From: Erysipelotrichaceae bacterium
Lineage (GTDB): Bacteria; Bacillota_I; Bacilli_A; RFN20; CAG-826
Length of the DNA: 37,000 bases
Reading direction: 5' to 3'
Assembly: GCA_012744375.1 (NCBI GenBank)
Contig: JAAYCD010000038.1
Location: 1-37,000 of the forward strand
Shown piece after piece: positions 9,099 to 19,197 of the stretch (within the stretch, counting starts at the first letter, position 1; every line of letters starts with the position of its first letter). Position numbers and translations under genes: made by a program. The notes below the pieces were generated by a model. The model had not been told where the DNA came from. It saw only the letters and a program-made list of their open reading frames with translations, and did not search any database.

Positions 9099-9126
9099 TT
9101 GACTCTGCTAATTTATTATTTACAAT
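9099..9126 (+). promoter_or_regulatory. SigA-type promoter of the heat-shock operon
   Basis: TTGACT (9099-9104), 16-bp spacer, TACAAT (9121-9126). The CIRCE operator starts 4 bp after the -10 and so covers the transcription start, the classic arrangement for HrcA repression. Confidence 0.8.
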
Positions 9127-9130
9127 GTAA

Positions 9131-9157
9131 TTAGCACTAAAACTATTGGAGTGCTAA
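9131..9157 (+). promoter_or_regulatory. CIRCE operator (HrcA binding site)
   Basis: TTAGCACTA, 9-nt spacer, GAGTGCTAA. The consensus is TTAGCACTC-N9-GAGTGCTAA, so only the last base of the left arm differs. It overlaps the predicted transcription start of hrcA, giving autoregulation of the whole chaperone operon. Confidence 0.95.
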
Positions 9158-9171
9158 AAGGAGATGTTTTC

Positions 9172-10210
9172 ATGGCTTTATCGCGTAGCAATACCATCCT
9201 AAAATACATCGTGGAATATTTCATTAAGAAAGCACAACCAGTGGGTAGTCAAACACTCATTGACGAATATAAACTTCCTTATTCTCCAGCGACCATAAGA
9301 AATGAAATGTTGGCCTTAGAAAAAAATGGCTACATTGAAAAAACGCACTCATCAAGTGGTCGAGTGCCAAGTTCCAAAGGTTATCGCTATTACTGTGAAA
9401 ACTTACGTGACGGCACAGTTAAAGAAGAACTAAAAAATAGTATTCAAACGATTCTAGATCAAAAGATTAAGTCGGTTGAAGAAGTCATCAAAGCGAGTTG
9501 TGAGATATTATCTCACATGACTAACTTAGTAACTGTCGTAATGGGTCCAGATGAACATGAGGAAAGATTGGCCTCAATTCAAATGGTGCAAATTTCGCAA
9601 AACTCGATTACCGCGGTTTTTGTCACTGATAAGGGTTATGTCGAAAACAAAACTTTCATCGTTCCAGATAACATTTCAGCGAAAGATATTATTTCTTGTG
9701 TTTCGCTACTTAACGAACGTTTAACTGGAACTCCGATTGTCGAACTAGTTGAGAAAACCGAAGCATTAAAACCAATTCTTAATGATTATATTGTCGATCA
9801 TGATTTAGTGTATCAAGCACTGCTTGAAACTTTCATGCGCTTTGCTTCTGACCGCCTAAGTTTATATGGCCGTGATGAATTATTCACCCACGAAGAATAT
9901 AAAAATGACGTAGAGAAATTAGAACAAGTGTTCAAATTACTTAATAATCAGGCGTTATTAAAAGAAGTGAAAAAAGAAATCAAAGAAGATGAAAGTGGTA
10001 AATTGATTCGAATTGGTGATATCGGTGAAAATCCCGACGTCTCAATGGTCACCGCGAAAATTAAACTCGGCGAAGACGAAGAAAGTGCTATTGCTTTGCT
10101 TGGTCCAACACGTATTGATTACGATCAAGCCTTATCTGCGCTTGATTATATCGCACAGACATTATCCGAATATTTTAACAACATCAAAAAAGGAGGAGGA
10201 GGGCAAGGAG

Positions 10211-10218
<8 letters not shown>
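9172..10218 (+). CDS. hrcA: Heat-inducible transcription repressor HrcA
   Basis: Represses the operon by binding CIRCE; its folding depends on chaperone availability, which links repression to heat stress. The N-terminal winged helix includes QPVGSQTLID and SPATIRNEM, followed by SSSGRVPSSKGYRYY, all typical of HrcA. The C-terminal half fits the HrcA dimerisation/inducer domain. I use ATG 9172, preceded by AAAAGGAG, not the GTG at 9151, which lies inside the CIRCE right arm. That gives 348 residues. The 3' end has a purine-rich GGAGGAGG stretch that also serves grpE, whose ATG overlaps the hrcA stop by 8 nt. Confidence 0.97.
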
Positions 10219-12711
<2,493 letters not shown>

Positions 12712-12738
12712 TTCATTCATTAATAAAATACTATGCAT

Positions 12739-12760
12739 TATAGGGGCAAAAGCCCCTATA
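12739..12760 (+). other. Intercistronic hairpin between dnaK and dnaJ
   Basis: TATAGGGGC-AAAA-GCCCCTATA is a perfect 9-bp stem with an AAAA loop. It is not followed by a T-run, so it is unlikely to be an efficient intrinsic terminator. It is better read as an mRNA stability or processing element, or a block to 3' exonucleases, setting DnaK above DnaJ. Confidence 0.75.
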
Positions 12761-12784
12761 TGTGTATAGAAGGAAAGGCATCAA

Positions 12785-13915
12785 ATGGCAGAAAAAAGAG
12801 ATCTTTATGAAACATTAGGCGTAGCCAAAACTGCCTCAAAAGACGAAATCAAAAGCGCTTATCGTAAACTAGCAAAAACATATCATCCAGACAATAAAAC
12901 AACTGGAAATGAAACTAAGTTTAAGGAAGTACAAGAAGCATATGATATCTTGTACGATGACCAAAAAAGAAGTGCATATGACCAATTTGGTTGGGCGGCT
13001 TTCGAGCAGGGTGGTGGCCAACCTGGAGCTAATCCATTCGAGGGTGGTTTCGGTTTTGGGTCAGGCGACGTCGATTTAGGCGATATCTTCTCGTCTTTCT
13101 TTGGTGGTGGCCGCCGTTCGGCTCGCACCAACATGGGCCCGCGTCGCGGAAATGATTCCATCGTTAGAGTGAAAGTAAACTTTATGGATACCATTTTGGG
13201 TCGCGATATCGATTTACCATTAACCGTTGATGAAACTTGTTCTCATTGTCACGGCACTGGAGCAAGAACTGCTACAGACATTCAAACATGTCCAACTTGT
13301 GCGGGTCGCGGTTACATTAAAACAACACGCCGGAGTTTATTCGGTGTGATTGAACAACAAGAAGTATGTCCACGTTGTGATGGAAGAGGCAAAATCGTCA
13401 TTAACGCTTGTCAAAAATGTAATGGACAAGGTTTCAACCGCGTCAAAAAGACGATAAAAGTCCACATTATCCCCGGCATTAATAATGGCCAACAAATTCG
13501 TGTTCAAGGCATGGGTGAAAGAGGAATTAATGGTGGTGATAACGGTGACTTATTCGTAGAAATTAATGTTAAACCACACGATTATTTCAAAAGAGAAGGC
13601 AATGATATTCATCTCGACTATCCACTAGATTTTTTCGATGCAATCCTAGGGGTGAAAGTTAATATTCCAACCGTTTATGGCGAAGTTCCATTAGATATTC
13701 CAAGCGGCACACAACCCGGCCAAGTGATGAGAATGCGTGGGCATGGCGTTAAAGATTTAAGAACTGGCCGACCGGGTGATCAATATATCCACTTAGATAT
13801 CAAACTTCCAAATAATTTAAACAAGCAACAAAAAGAATTGTTAACAAAATATCGCGATTCAGTGAAAAATGATGATACCTTTATTGCCAAATTCAATAAA
13901 GCGTTCAAAAAATAA
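12785..13915 (+). CDS. dnaJ: Chaperone DnaJ (Hsp40)
   Basis: Stimulates DnaK ATPase and presents substrates. The J domain (1-70) contains YHPDNKT with the essential HPD. A Gly/Phe-rich region (about 72-105) follows, then four CxxCxGxG zinc repeats (CSHCHGTG, CPTCAGRG, CPRCDGRG, CQKCNGQG) and the two C-terminal beta-sandwich domains. It is a full-length type I DnaJ of 376 residues. SD AAAGG lies upstream. It is the last gene of the operon and is closed by a clear terminator. Confidence 0.98.
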   Translation: MAEKRDLYETLGVAKTASKDEIKSAYRKLAKTYHPDNKTTGNETKFKEVQEAYDILYDDQKRSAYDQFGWAAFEQGGGQPGANPFEGGFGFGSGDVDLGDIFSSFFGGGRRSARTNMGPRRGNDSIVRVKVNFMDTILGRDIDLPLTVDETCSHCHGTGARTATDIQTCPTCAGRGYIKTTRRSLFGVIEQQEVCPRCDGRGKIVINACQKCNGQGFNRVKKTIKVHIIPGINNGQQIRVQGMGERGINGGDNGDLFVEINVKPHDYFKREGNDIHLDYPLDFFDAILGVKVNIPTVYGEVPLDIPSGTQPGQVMRMRGHGVKDLRTGRPGDQYIHLDIKLPNNLNKQQKELLTKYRDSVKNDDTFIAKFNKAFKK

Positions 13916-13937
13916 ACCTTCTTATGAAGGTTTTTTT
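13914..13937 (+). terminator. Intrinsic terminator after dnaJ
   Basis: AAACCTTC-TTAT-GAAGGTTT followed by a run of T. It overlaps the last base or two of the dnaJ stop codon and ends the chaperone operon. Confidence 0.9.
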
Positions 13938-13955
13938 ATTTTTTATCACTTTTCT

Positions 13956-13985
13956 TAGACAAATATATTTATTGCCCCCTATTAG
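13956..13985 (+). promoter_or_regulatory. Possible promoter of the C39 membrane gene
   Basis: TAGACA (5/6 of the -35 consensus) and TATTAG (4/6) with an 18-bp spacer, just after the dnaJ terminator and upstream of a strong SD. A promoter is expected here because of the terminator; the exact hexamers are tentative. Confidence 0.35.
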
Positions 13986-14003
13986 AATGTTAGGAGGTCA
14001 TAA

Positions 14004-15221
14004 ATGCAATATATTCCCCAAATTACAAGTGAAGGCTGTGGCTCTGCCTGCTTAAAAATGCTGCTTGCCATTGTGCAAAAGGACGAGCGTTATCTTTATT
14101 TAAATGAAGATGAAGGTCATGGTCCATATTCATACCAGGATTTACTCGACATTGCAAAAAGATACGGAGTGACTTTAATCGGTATAAAAATTGAAGATAA
14201 AGACGATCTAAGCCACTTAACGAACTTTCCGATGATTATAACCATGGTTAACGCAGATGAAACTACGCACGCTGTTTTGCTTAGTCAAAGAAAAGGCAAG
14301 CGTGTAAAAGTACATGACCCTAATAAAGGTGTAATGTGGAAGAAAATATCTGATATTACACGCTTTTGGGATGGGACCGCATTAACTATTTCCCACGTCG
14401 AACGTCAAACTTATGAACGCATCATTATCGACACTAAAGATGTAAAAGGCGAAGTAATTTCTTATTTGCTGCAAACTATGATCGCCACTTTTATCGCCTT
14501 AGGCACTTTCTTAATTAAACCTGATGGCTCGCCCCTTTGGACATTAGTGTTTATGGCTTTAAGTTTAGTAACTGAGATTGCTTTAAGAGGAGCGTTATTA
14601 AAAAGAATGCAGCGGTTTGACAAGTACATAAGGCGTTTTTATAGTTATGTACGCCCCGAGCATTACTTTGAGTTTTATCGCCGTGGCCAAGAATACAAGC
14701 GAAGTTCGCTCACAATGACATTGAACTTTATCTTCTACTTGTTGGTTGTCGTTTTGATTATGACAATTTTACTTTTCAATTCGCTATATTTTTTAATCTT
14801 GATCGCTACTTCCTTTCTTACTTCTTATCTTGGCGTTTTCTTTTTCGCCCCTTATAAAAATCAAATCGCTAAAGATTTAGAAGTAGAAGAAGAGGCATTA
14901 AGAAAGGAAATAGTGGTGGAAGGAGTGGAATTGAAGGTTAAAACAATGGAAATAAAAGCCTATCGATACGCCTATTTAGAAATTGCTAATAAGATCTTTG
15001 CTTTTGCTCTGATGATTTTGGCAAGTATATCCGTCAGCGTCATTGAAAAAGGCTTCAATCTCACCAACATTGTGTTTTACACCTGCTTAAGTATGTTGCT
15101 TTATCAGTCTTTAACGCCGCTTTTTTCTTATGATTACCGCCTAGCGGAAAATTTATTAATGAAAGCTAGGGTTAACAACCTTGTTCATCATCATGATGAA
15201 ATTAATAGTAAAAAGCGCTAA
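14004..15221 (+). CDS. C39 peptidase-membrane protein without ATPase domain
   Basis: Residues 1-135 form a C39 cysteine peptidase domain: Gln6 (oxyanion hole), Cys12 in SEGCGSACLKML, His89 in TTHAVLL and Asp105 in VHDPNKG. In bacteriocin and peptide ABC exporters this domain cuts double-glycine leaders. About six hydrophobic segments follow in three pairs (roughly 154-172/178-198, 240-258/260-283, 330-349/352-372), separated by charged stretches of 40-50 residues, which resembles an ABC-exporter membrane domain. The protein ends at 405, where the nucleotide-binding domain would begin. There is no Walker A or LSGGQ, and ybeY starts 20 nt later, so no broken ATPase remains. Complete exporters of this type are about 700 residues. 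SD TTAGGAGG is excellent. No leader peptide, partner ATPase or immunity gene is visible nearby. It could process peptides at the membrane or pair with an ATPase encoded elsewhere. Confidence 0.75.
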   Translation: MQYIPQITSEGCGSACLKMLLAIVQKDERYLYLNEDEGHGPYSYQDLLDIAKRYGVTLIGIKIEDKDDLSHLTNFPMIITMVNADETTHAVLLSQRKGKRVKVHDPNKGVMWKKISDITRFWDGTALTISHVERQTYERIIIDTKDVKGEVISYLLQTMIATFIALGTFLIKPDGSPLWTLVFMALSLVTEIALRGALLKRMQRFDKYIRRFYSYVRPEHYFEFYRRGQEYKRSSLTMTLNFIFYLLVVVLIMTILLFNSLYFLILIATSFLTSYLGVFFFAPYKNQIAKDLEVEEEALRKEIVVEGVELKVKTMEIKAYRYAYLEIANKIFAFALMILASISVSVIEKGFNLTNIVFYTCLSMLLYQSLTPLFSYDYRLAENLLMKARVNNLVHHHDEINSKKR

Positions 15222-15228
15222 AAGATAG

Positions 15229-15234
15229 TATGAT
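15229..15234 (+). promoter_or_regulatory. -10-like box 6 nt before ybeY
   Basis: TATGAT is followed by 6 nt (TTACGT) and the ybeY ATG, with no SD between. No convincing -35 is seen. It could give a leaderless mRNA; the gene might instead be read from the upstream C39 transcript. Confidence 0.3.
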
Positions 15235-15240
15235 TTACGT

Positions 15241-15696
15241 ATGGAACTTGATTTCAATTCATTCAATGAATCGTATAACCTTTATCAAGCAGAATACGAA
15301 ACACTACTAGACAAAACACTCAAGCATTTAGCCTTAAACTTTGATCCTTTTGTTAGTGTCACGCTCGTCGATAATGATTATATTCAAGCAATTAACCGTG
15401 ACTATCGTCATCTTGACCAGCCCACTGACGTTATCTCCTTTGCATTTTTGGATGATAACAAGGATAGGGATACTATTTTGCACTCTGGTTCGATGGTGAT
15501 TCTTGGTGAAATCTATATCAGTATAGATAAAGCTAAGAGTCAAGCTGAGAACTATGGTCATAGCCTTGATCGCGAGTTAAAATTCTTATTCGTCCATGGA
15601 TTGCTCCATCTTCTCGGCTATGACCATATGACTGAAGCTGAAGAAAAAATCATGTTCGCTTTGCAAGATAAAATCTTGCCAAAAGGTAACTTATGA
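15241..15696 (+). CDS. ybeY: Endoribonuclease YbeY
   Basis: Zinc-dependent single-strand RNase involved in 16S rRNA 3'-end maturation and ribosome quality control; cytosolic. The UPF0054 signature HGLLHLLGYDH supplies His119, His123 and His129 (HxxxHxxxxxH). Upstream NRDYRHLDQPTDVISF is also typical. Length is 151 residues. It opens the conserved ybeY-cdd-era-recO run; the dgkA gene that often sits between ybeY and cdd is absent. The stop overlaps the cdd start (ATGA). No SD precedes its own start. Confidence 0.95.
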   Translation: MELDFNSFNESYNLYQAEYETLLDKTLKHLALNFDPFVSVTLVDNDYIQAINRDYRHLDQPTDVISFAFLDDNKDRDTILHSGSMVILGEIYISIDKAKSQAENYGHSLDRELKFLFVHGLLHLLGYDHMTEAEEKIMFALQDKILPKGNL

Positions 15697-16094
15697 AAAC
15701 TGAAAACTTAATTGAAAAAGCAAAAGATGCACGGAAACTATCTTATAGTCCATACTCAAAATTCGCTGTCGGAGCTGCTTTACTATGTAAAGATGGGCAA
15801 GTCATTGCCGGAGCAAACATCGAAAATGCTTCTTATCCACTATGTATTTGTGCTGAACGCAATGCACTTTATAGCGCGATGTTGCGTGGCTACAAGAAGT
15901 CTGATTTCCTTGCCTTGGCCATTGTTGCTGATACCCCTGAAGCATGTGCGCCTTGTGGTGCTTGTCGTCAAGTAATTAGTGAACTTTTCCCTAAGGAAGG
16001 TGAAATTATTATGGCCAATTTAAAAGGTGCGGTTGTGAAAAGTAATATCGCCAAATTATTACCTTTTGCTTTTTCTGAAGAGGACTTGAAATAA
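15693..16094 (+). CDS. cdd: Cytidine deaminase
   Basis: Hydrolytic deamination of cytidine and deoxycytidine to uridine and deoxyuridine in pyrimidine salvage. The zinc site is complete: Cys53-Ala-Glu55 (CAERNA) and PCGACRQ with Cys88 and Cys91. The N-terminal YSPYSKFAVGAA and GANIENASYP segments form the substrate pocket. Length is 133 residues, typical of the small tetrameric enzyme. SD AAAGG is inside the end of ybeY. It overlaps ybeY by 4 nt and era by 1 nt, so it is translationally coupled on both sides. Confidence 0.96.
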   Translation: MKTENLIEKAKDARKLSYSPYSKFAVGAALLCKDGQVIAGANIENASYPLCICAERNALYSAMLRGYKKSDFLALAIVADTPEACAPCGACRQVISELFPKEGEIIMANLKGAVVKSNIAKLLPFAFSEEDLK

Positions 16095-16978
16095 TGAAAT
16101 CGGGTTTTGTCGCTATCTTAGGCCGACCAAATGTCGGAAAATCCACACTACTCAATCGTTTAATTAACCGTAATGTTTCAATTGTGACCGATAAATCGCA
16201 AACTACAAGAAACAGAATTATCGGTATTTATAATAGTGAAGAAGCACAAATTGTTTTTGTCGATACTCCCGGCATTCATAAGCCACAACAAAAATTAGGC
16301 ATCGAGATGAACAACATGGCTTATAGCACCGCGCACACAGTTGATGCCACTATGCTAGTGGTGGACACTTCTAAACCATTCGGTCCAGGTGATAAATATA
16401 TAATTGACCATCTCAGTATCCATGATCGCCCATTGATTATTGTTTTTAACAAAATTGACCTTGCTCGGCTCGATAAAGCTGAATTATTGAAAAATACATA
16501 CCGCGATTATTTCCCAGGGGCCATCTTTATTGATGTAGTAGCTAAAGAAGGATTTAACGTTGGTGAAATCATTAAAATTTTAATGAATATCTTACCTGAA
16601 GGCCCGGCTTACTACCCAAAAGAAATGGTTACCGATAAAGATGAAATTTTCCGCATTAAAGAAATTATTCGCGAAAAGGTGTTATTAATTCTCCGCCAGG
16701 AAGTGCCACATTCAATAGCCATTTATATGGAACATATTGAGTGGGAGAAAAAGCCAATCGAAATTATGGCTTCAATTATCGTTGAAAAAGAAAGTCAAAA
16801 AGGTATTGTGATTGGTGCTTCTGGAAGAAGAATAAAAGAAATCGGTTCTAAAGCTCGTTCTGATATCGAAAAGTTCTTAAAGCAACACGTTTATTTAGAA
16901 TTACAAGTCAAAGTAAATCCCGATTGGCGCGATGATGAAAAATCATTACAGCAATACGGGTATAAATACGAAAAATAA
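16094..16978 (+). CDS. era: Ribosome-assembly GTPase Era
   Basis: Binds the 3' end of 16S rRNA and assists 30S maturation. The G domain has GRPNVGKST (10-18), DTPGIHKPQ and NKID. The C-terminal KH domain contains IVIGASGRRIKEIG, which recognises the single-stranded rRNA tail near the anti-SD. It has 294 residues, standard length. It starts in a TAATG overlap with cdd and an AGAGG lies upstream. Its pairing with ybeY fits a shared role at the 16S 3' end. Confidence 0.97.
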   Translation: MKSGFVAILGRPNVGKSTLLNRLINRNVSIVTDKSQTTRNRIIGIYNSEEAQIVFVDTPGIHKPQQKLGIEMNNMAYSTAHTVDATMLVVDTSKPFGPGDKYIIDHLSIHDRPLIIVFNKIDLARLDKAELLKNTYRDYFPGAIFIDVVAKEGFNVGEIIKILMNILPEGPAYYPKEMVTDKDEIFRIKEIIREKVLLILRQEVPHSIAIYMEHIEWEKKPIEIMASIIVEKESQKGIVIGASGRRIKEIGSKARSDIEKFLKQHVYLELQVKVNPDWRDDEKSLQQYGYKYEK

Positions 16979-16981
16979 GAA

Positions 16982-17695
16982 ATGAAAGTTATCGTTTTAA
17001 CCGTCAATCAATATAAAGAAAAAGATGCCATCGTCACTGCGGTTGCTGAAAAGCAATTGATCACTTTTCTTGCGAAGGGGATTAATGATCCTAAAAGCAA
17101 AAATAGTGTCCTCAACAACCCTTTAACAATTGTTGACATCGAATTAGTCGAAGGCAACTTAAAATATCCGGTCTTAAAAAACTCAAAACAACTTTTCACG
17201 CCACTAAAAGTGGAAATGGACGCTAATTATTTAGGCGCGCTCTTATTTATTGGTGAAATGATGTTAAATTTATTTCCTGATGAAGAAAAATATAAGATGT
17301 TTGCTTGCTTAGAAGAAGGGGTAGAAGCATTAAGAAAAACTAATGATTGGCTGATGTCCTTGTTAGTATTCATGAGCCATGCGATTAGGATTGGCGGTTT
17401 TGAATTAGAAGTTAATCAATGCGTTATTTGTGGAAATAAACAAAAAATCGTCGCTTTCTCTTTTGTTGATGGCGGATTTATTTGTGAAAAATGTTATCAC
17501 GAAGGCATTTCAATAAATTTAAGCAAAGAGCAAATGCTCTTATTAAGAAAGATTTTTAACGCGCGAGATTATTTGCTTGCTGGAACCGATTACTCGCGTC
17601 AAGATGCTTTAGTTATATTTGATAGAGTGACCGAATACATCCAAGAAGTTTTCGGTTATCACTTTAAGAATCTGAAGCTTTTAACAATTAATTAA
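16982..17695 (+). CDS. recO: DNA repair protein RecO
   Basis: Loads RecA onto SSB-coated single-stranded DNA together with RecR (RecFOR pathway). The N-terminal OB-fold (about 1-75) begins MKVIVLTVNQYKEKDAIV. The C-terminal helical domain has a four-cysteine zinc site, Cys147, 150, 168 and 171. Length is 237 residues. It starts 3 nt after the era stop without an SD. Its order after era matches other Bacillota. Confidence 0.92.
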   Translation: MKVIVLTVNQYKEKDAIVTAVAEKQLITFLAKGINDPKSKNSVLNNPLTIVDIELVEGNLKYPVLKNSKQLFTPLKVEMDANYLGALLFIGEMMLNLFPDEEKYKMFACLEEGVEALRKTNDWLMSLLVFMSHAIRIGGFELEVNQCVICGNKQKIVAFSFVDGGFICEKCYHEGISINLSKEQMLLLRKIFNARDYLLAGTDYSRQDALVIFDRVTEYIQEVFGYHFKNLKLLTIN

Positions 17696-17721
17696 ATAAT
17701 AATAAAAACACTGATAATAGG

Positions 17722-17750
17722 TTGACAACAATTCACATTACTTGTAGCAT
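17722..17750 (+). promoter_or_regulatory. Promoter of glyQS
   Basis: Perfect -35 TTGACA (17722-17727), 17-bp spacer, TAGCAT (17745-17750). The leader is short and has an SD (GAGGT), with no room for a T-box. The intergenic gap after recO supports a new transcript here. Confidence 0.65.
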
Positions 17751-17778
17751 ATAGTTTGTATGCATAACGAGGTAATGT

Positions 17779-19152
17779 ATGAATAAATTTGAATTTGATA
17801 AATTGACCAACCATTTTATTGTCTCTGGCTTTTATTTCCAAGGTTCTGAAATCTATGGTGGATTAAGTAACACTTGGGATTATGGCCCATTAGGAAGCGA
17901 AATTAAGCAAAACATCCGTAGGATGTGGTGGAAGAAATTCGTCCAAGAAAGTCGTACCAATGTCGGCATTGATGCGGCAATATTGATGAACCCAAAAGTT
18001 TGGGAAGCAACAGGACATGTTTCAACTTTTAACGATCCATTAATTGACTGCAAATATTGTAAACAACGCTTCAGAGCCGATCATTTAATCGAAGGCGCCT
18101 ATCCTAATGAAGACGTTAACGCAATGAACAATGATCAAATGATGGCATTTATTCGTTCTCACGAAGTGGCTTGTCCAAACTGTAATCATCATGACTTCAC
18201 TGACATCCGTCAGTTCAATATGATGTTTAAAACGCATATTGGTGTCACGGAGGACAGTAAATCAACAGTGTATTTACGTCCAGAAACAGCTCAAGGCGTA
18301 TTCGTTAACTTCAAAAACGTCATGCGTGCCACTCGTAGAAAATTACCGATCGGTATTTGTAACGTTGGTAGAGCATTTAGAAATGAAATCACTCCTGGTC
18401 AAATGACTTTTCGAACGAGAGAATTCGACCAAATGGAAATGGAGTTTTTCTGTAAGCCAGGCGAAGATTTAAAATGGTTTGATTATTGGAAACAATATTG
18501 TTTGGACTTTGTTGACTCTTTGGGCATTAAAAAGGAAAACCTACGCTACCGCGACCATGAACCAGCGGAATTAGCGTTTTATAGCAAAGCTACCACCGAC
18601 ATTGAATACTTATTCCCATTCGGTTGGGGCGAAATTTGGGGTATTGCCGATCGTACCGATTACGACTTAAAGCGACACATTCAATTTAGTGGAGAATCTT
18701 TGGATTACTTAGATCCAGAAACTAACGAGCGTTACGTGCCTTATTGTATTGAACCATCGGTTGGATTAGATCGTTTAGTATTGATGACTTTATGTGATGC
18801 TTATGACGAACAATTGGTTAATGGCGAAGATTCTCGCATCGTTATGCATCTTCTACCTGCGCTTGCTCCATTTAAAGCAGCAGTATTGCCACTTTCTAAA
18901 AAATTAGAAGACAAAGCTCGCGAAGTTGAGGCTGAACTTTCTAAATATTTTAGTATCGTTTACGACGATACAGGTAGTATTGGCAAACGTTATCGCCGTC
19001 AAGATGCAGTTGGCACTCCATATTGCATTACCATCGACTTTGATACATTAAGTGATGGGGCGGTAACCATTCGTGACCGTGACACCATGGCACAAGTCCG
19101 TTTACCAATCGCCGATTTAAAAGCATATATCGAAGAAAAAATTTATTTCTAA
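17779..19152 (+). CDS. glyQS: Glycyl-tRNA synthetase, single-chain dimeric type
   Basis: Class II synthetase charging tRNAGly; cytosolic homodimer. This is the eukaryote/Gram-positive type (one 457-residue chain), not the alpha2beta2 type. Class II motifs include [20 protein letters not shown], then [17 protein letters not shown] (motif 2) and GVDRL-like VGLDRLVL (motif 3). An insertion with CKYCKQRF and CPNCNHH could bind zinc. A C-terminal anticodon-binding domain starts at about 360. SD GAGGT precedes the ATG. It sits between recO and dnaG, where B. subtilis has the two-gene glyQ-glyS pair. Confidence 0.96.
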   Translation: MNKFEFDKLTNHFIVSGFYFQGSEIYGGLSNTWDYGPLGSEIKQNIRRMWWKKFVQESRTNVGIDAAILMNPKVWEATGHVSTFNDPLIDCKYCKQRFRADHLIEGAYPNEDVNAMNNDQMMAFIRSHEVACPNCNHHDFTDIRQFNMMFKTHIGVTEDSKSTVYLRPETAQGVFVNFKNVMRATRRKLPIGICNVGRAFRNEITPGQMTFRTREFDQMEMEFFCKPGEDLKWFDYWKQYCLDFVDSLGIKKENLRYRDHEPAELAFYSKATTDIEYLFPFGWGEIWGIADRTDYDLKRHIQFSGESLDYLDPETNERYVPYCIEPSVGLDRLVLMTLCDAYDEQLVNGEDSRIVMHLLPALAPFKAAVLPLSKKLEDKAREVEAELSKYFSIVYDDTGSIGKRYRRQDAVGTPYCITIDFDTLSDGAVTIRDRDTMAQVRLPIADLKAYIEEKIYF

Positions 19153-19184
19153 TCAGTAAAAAATTAGTAGAAAAATAGGGAAAC

Positions 19185-19190
19185 TATAAT
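19185..19190 (+). promoter_or_regulatory. Consensus -10 for dnaG, leaderless arrangement
   Basis: Perfect TATAAT followed by 7 nt (AAATTAT) and the dnaG ATG. No SD lies in between. The -35 is poor. This is one of the clearest candidate leaderless starts in the window. Confidence 0.55.
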
Positions 19191-19197
19191 AAATTAT

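Noticed and set aside
10013-10210. Long N-terminal extension of grpE
   Set aside because: It lies inside hrcA in another frame; the ATG at 10211 follows a good SD and gives a normal GrpE.
12883-13194. 103-aa ORF on the - strand inside dnaJ
   Set aside because: Lies wholly within a well-supported gene; composition (Pro, Arg, Ser rich) is typical of a reverse-strand shadow.
14004-15221. Bacteriocin export locus
   Set aside because: No precursor peptide, ATPase or immunity gene is visible around the C39 gene, and its neighbours are housekeeping genes.
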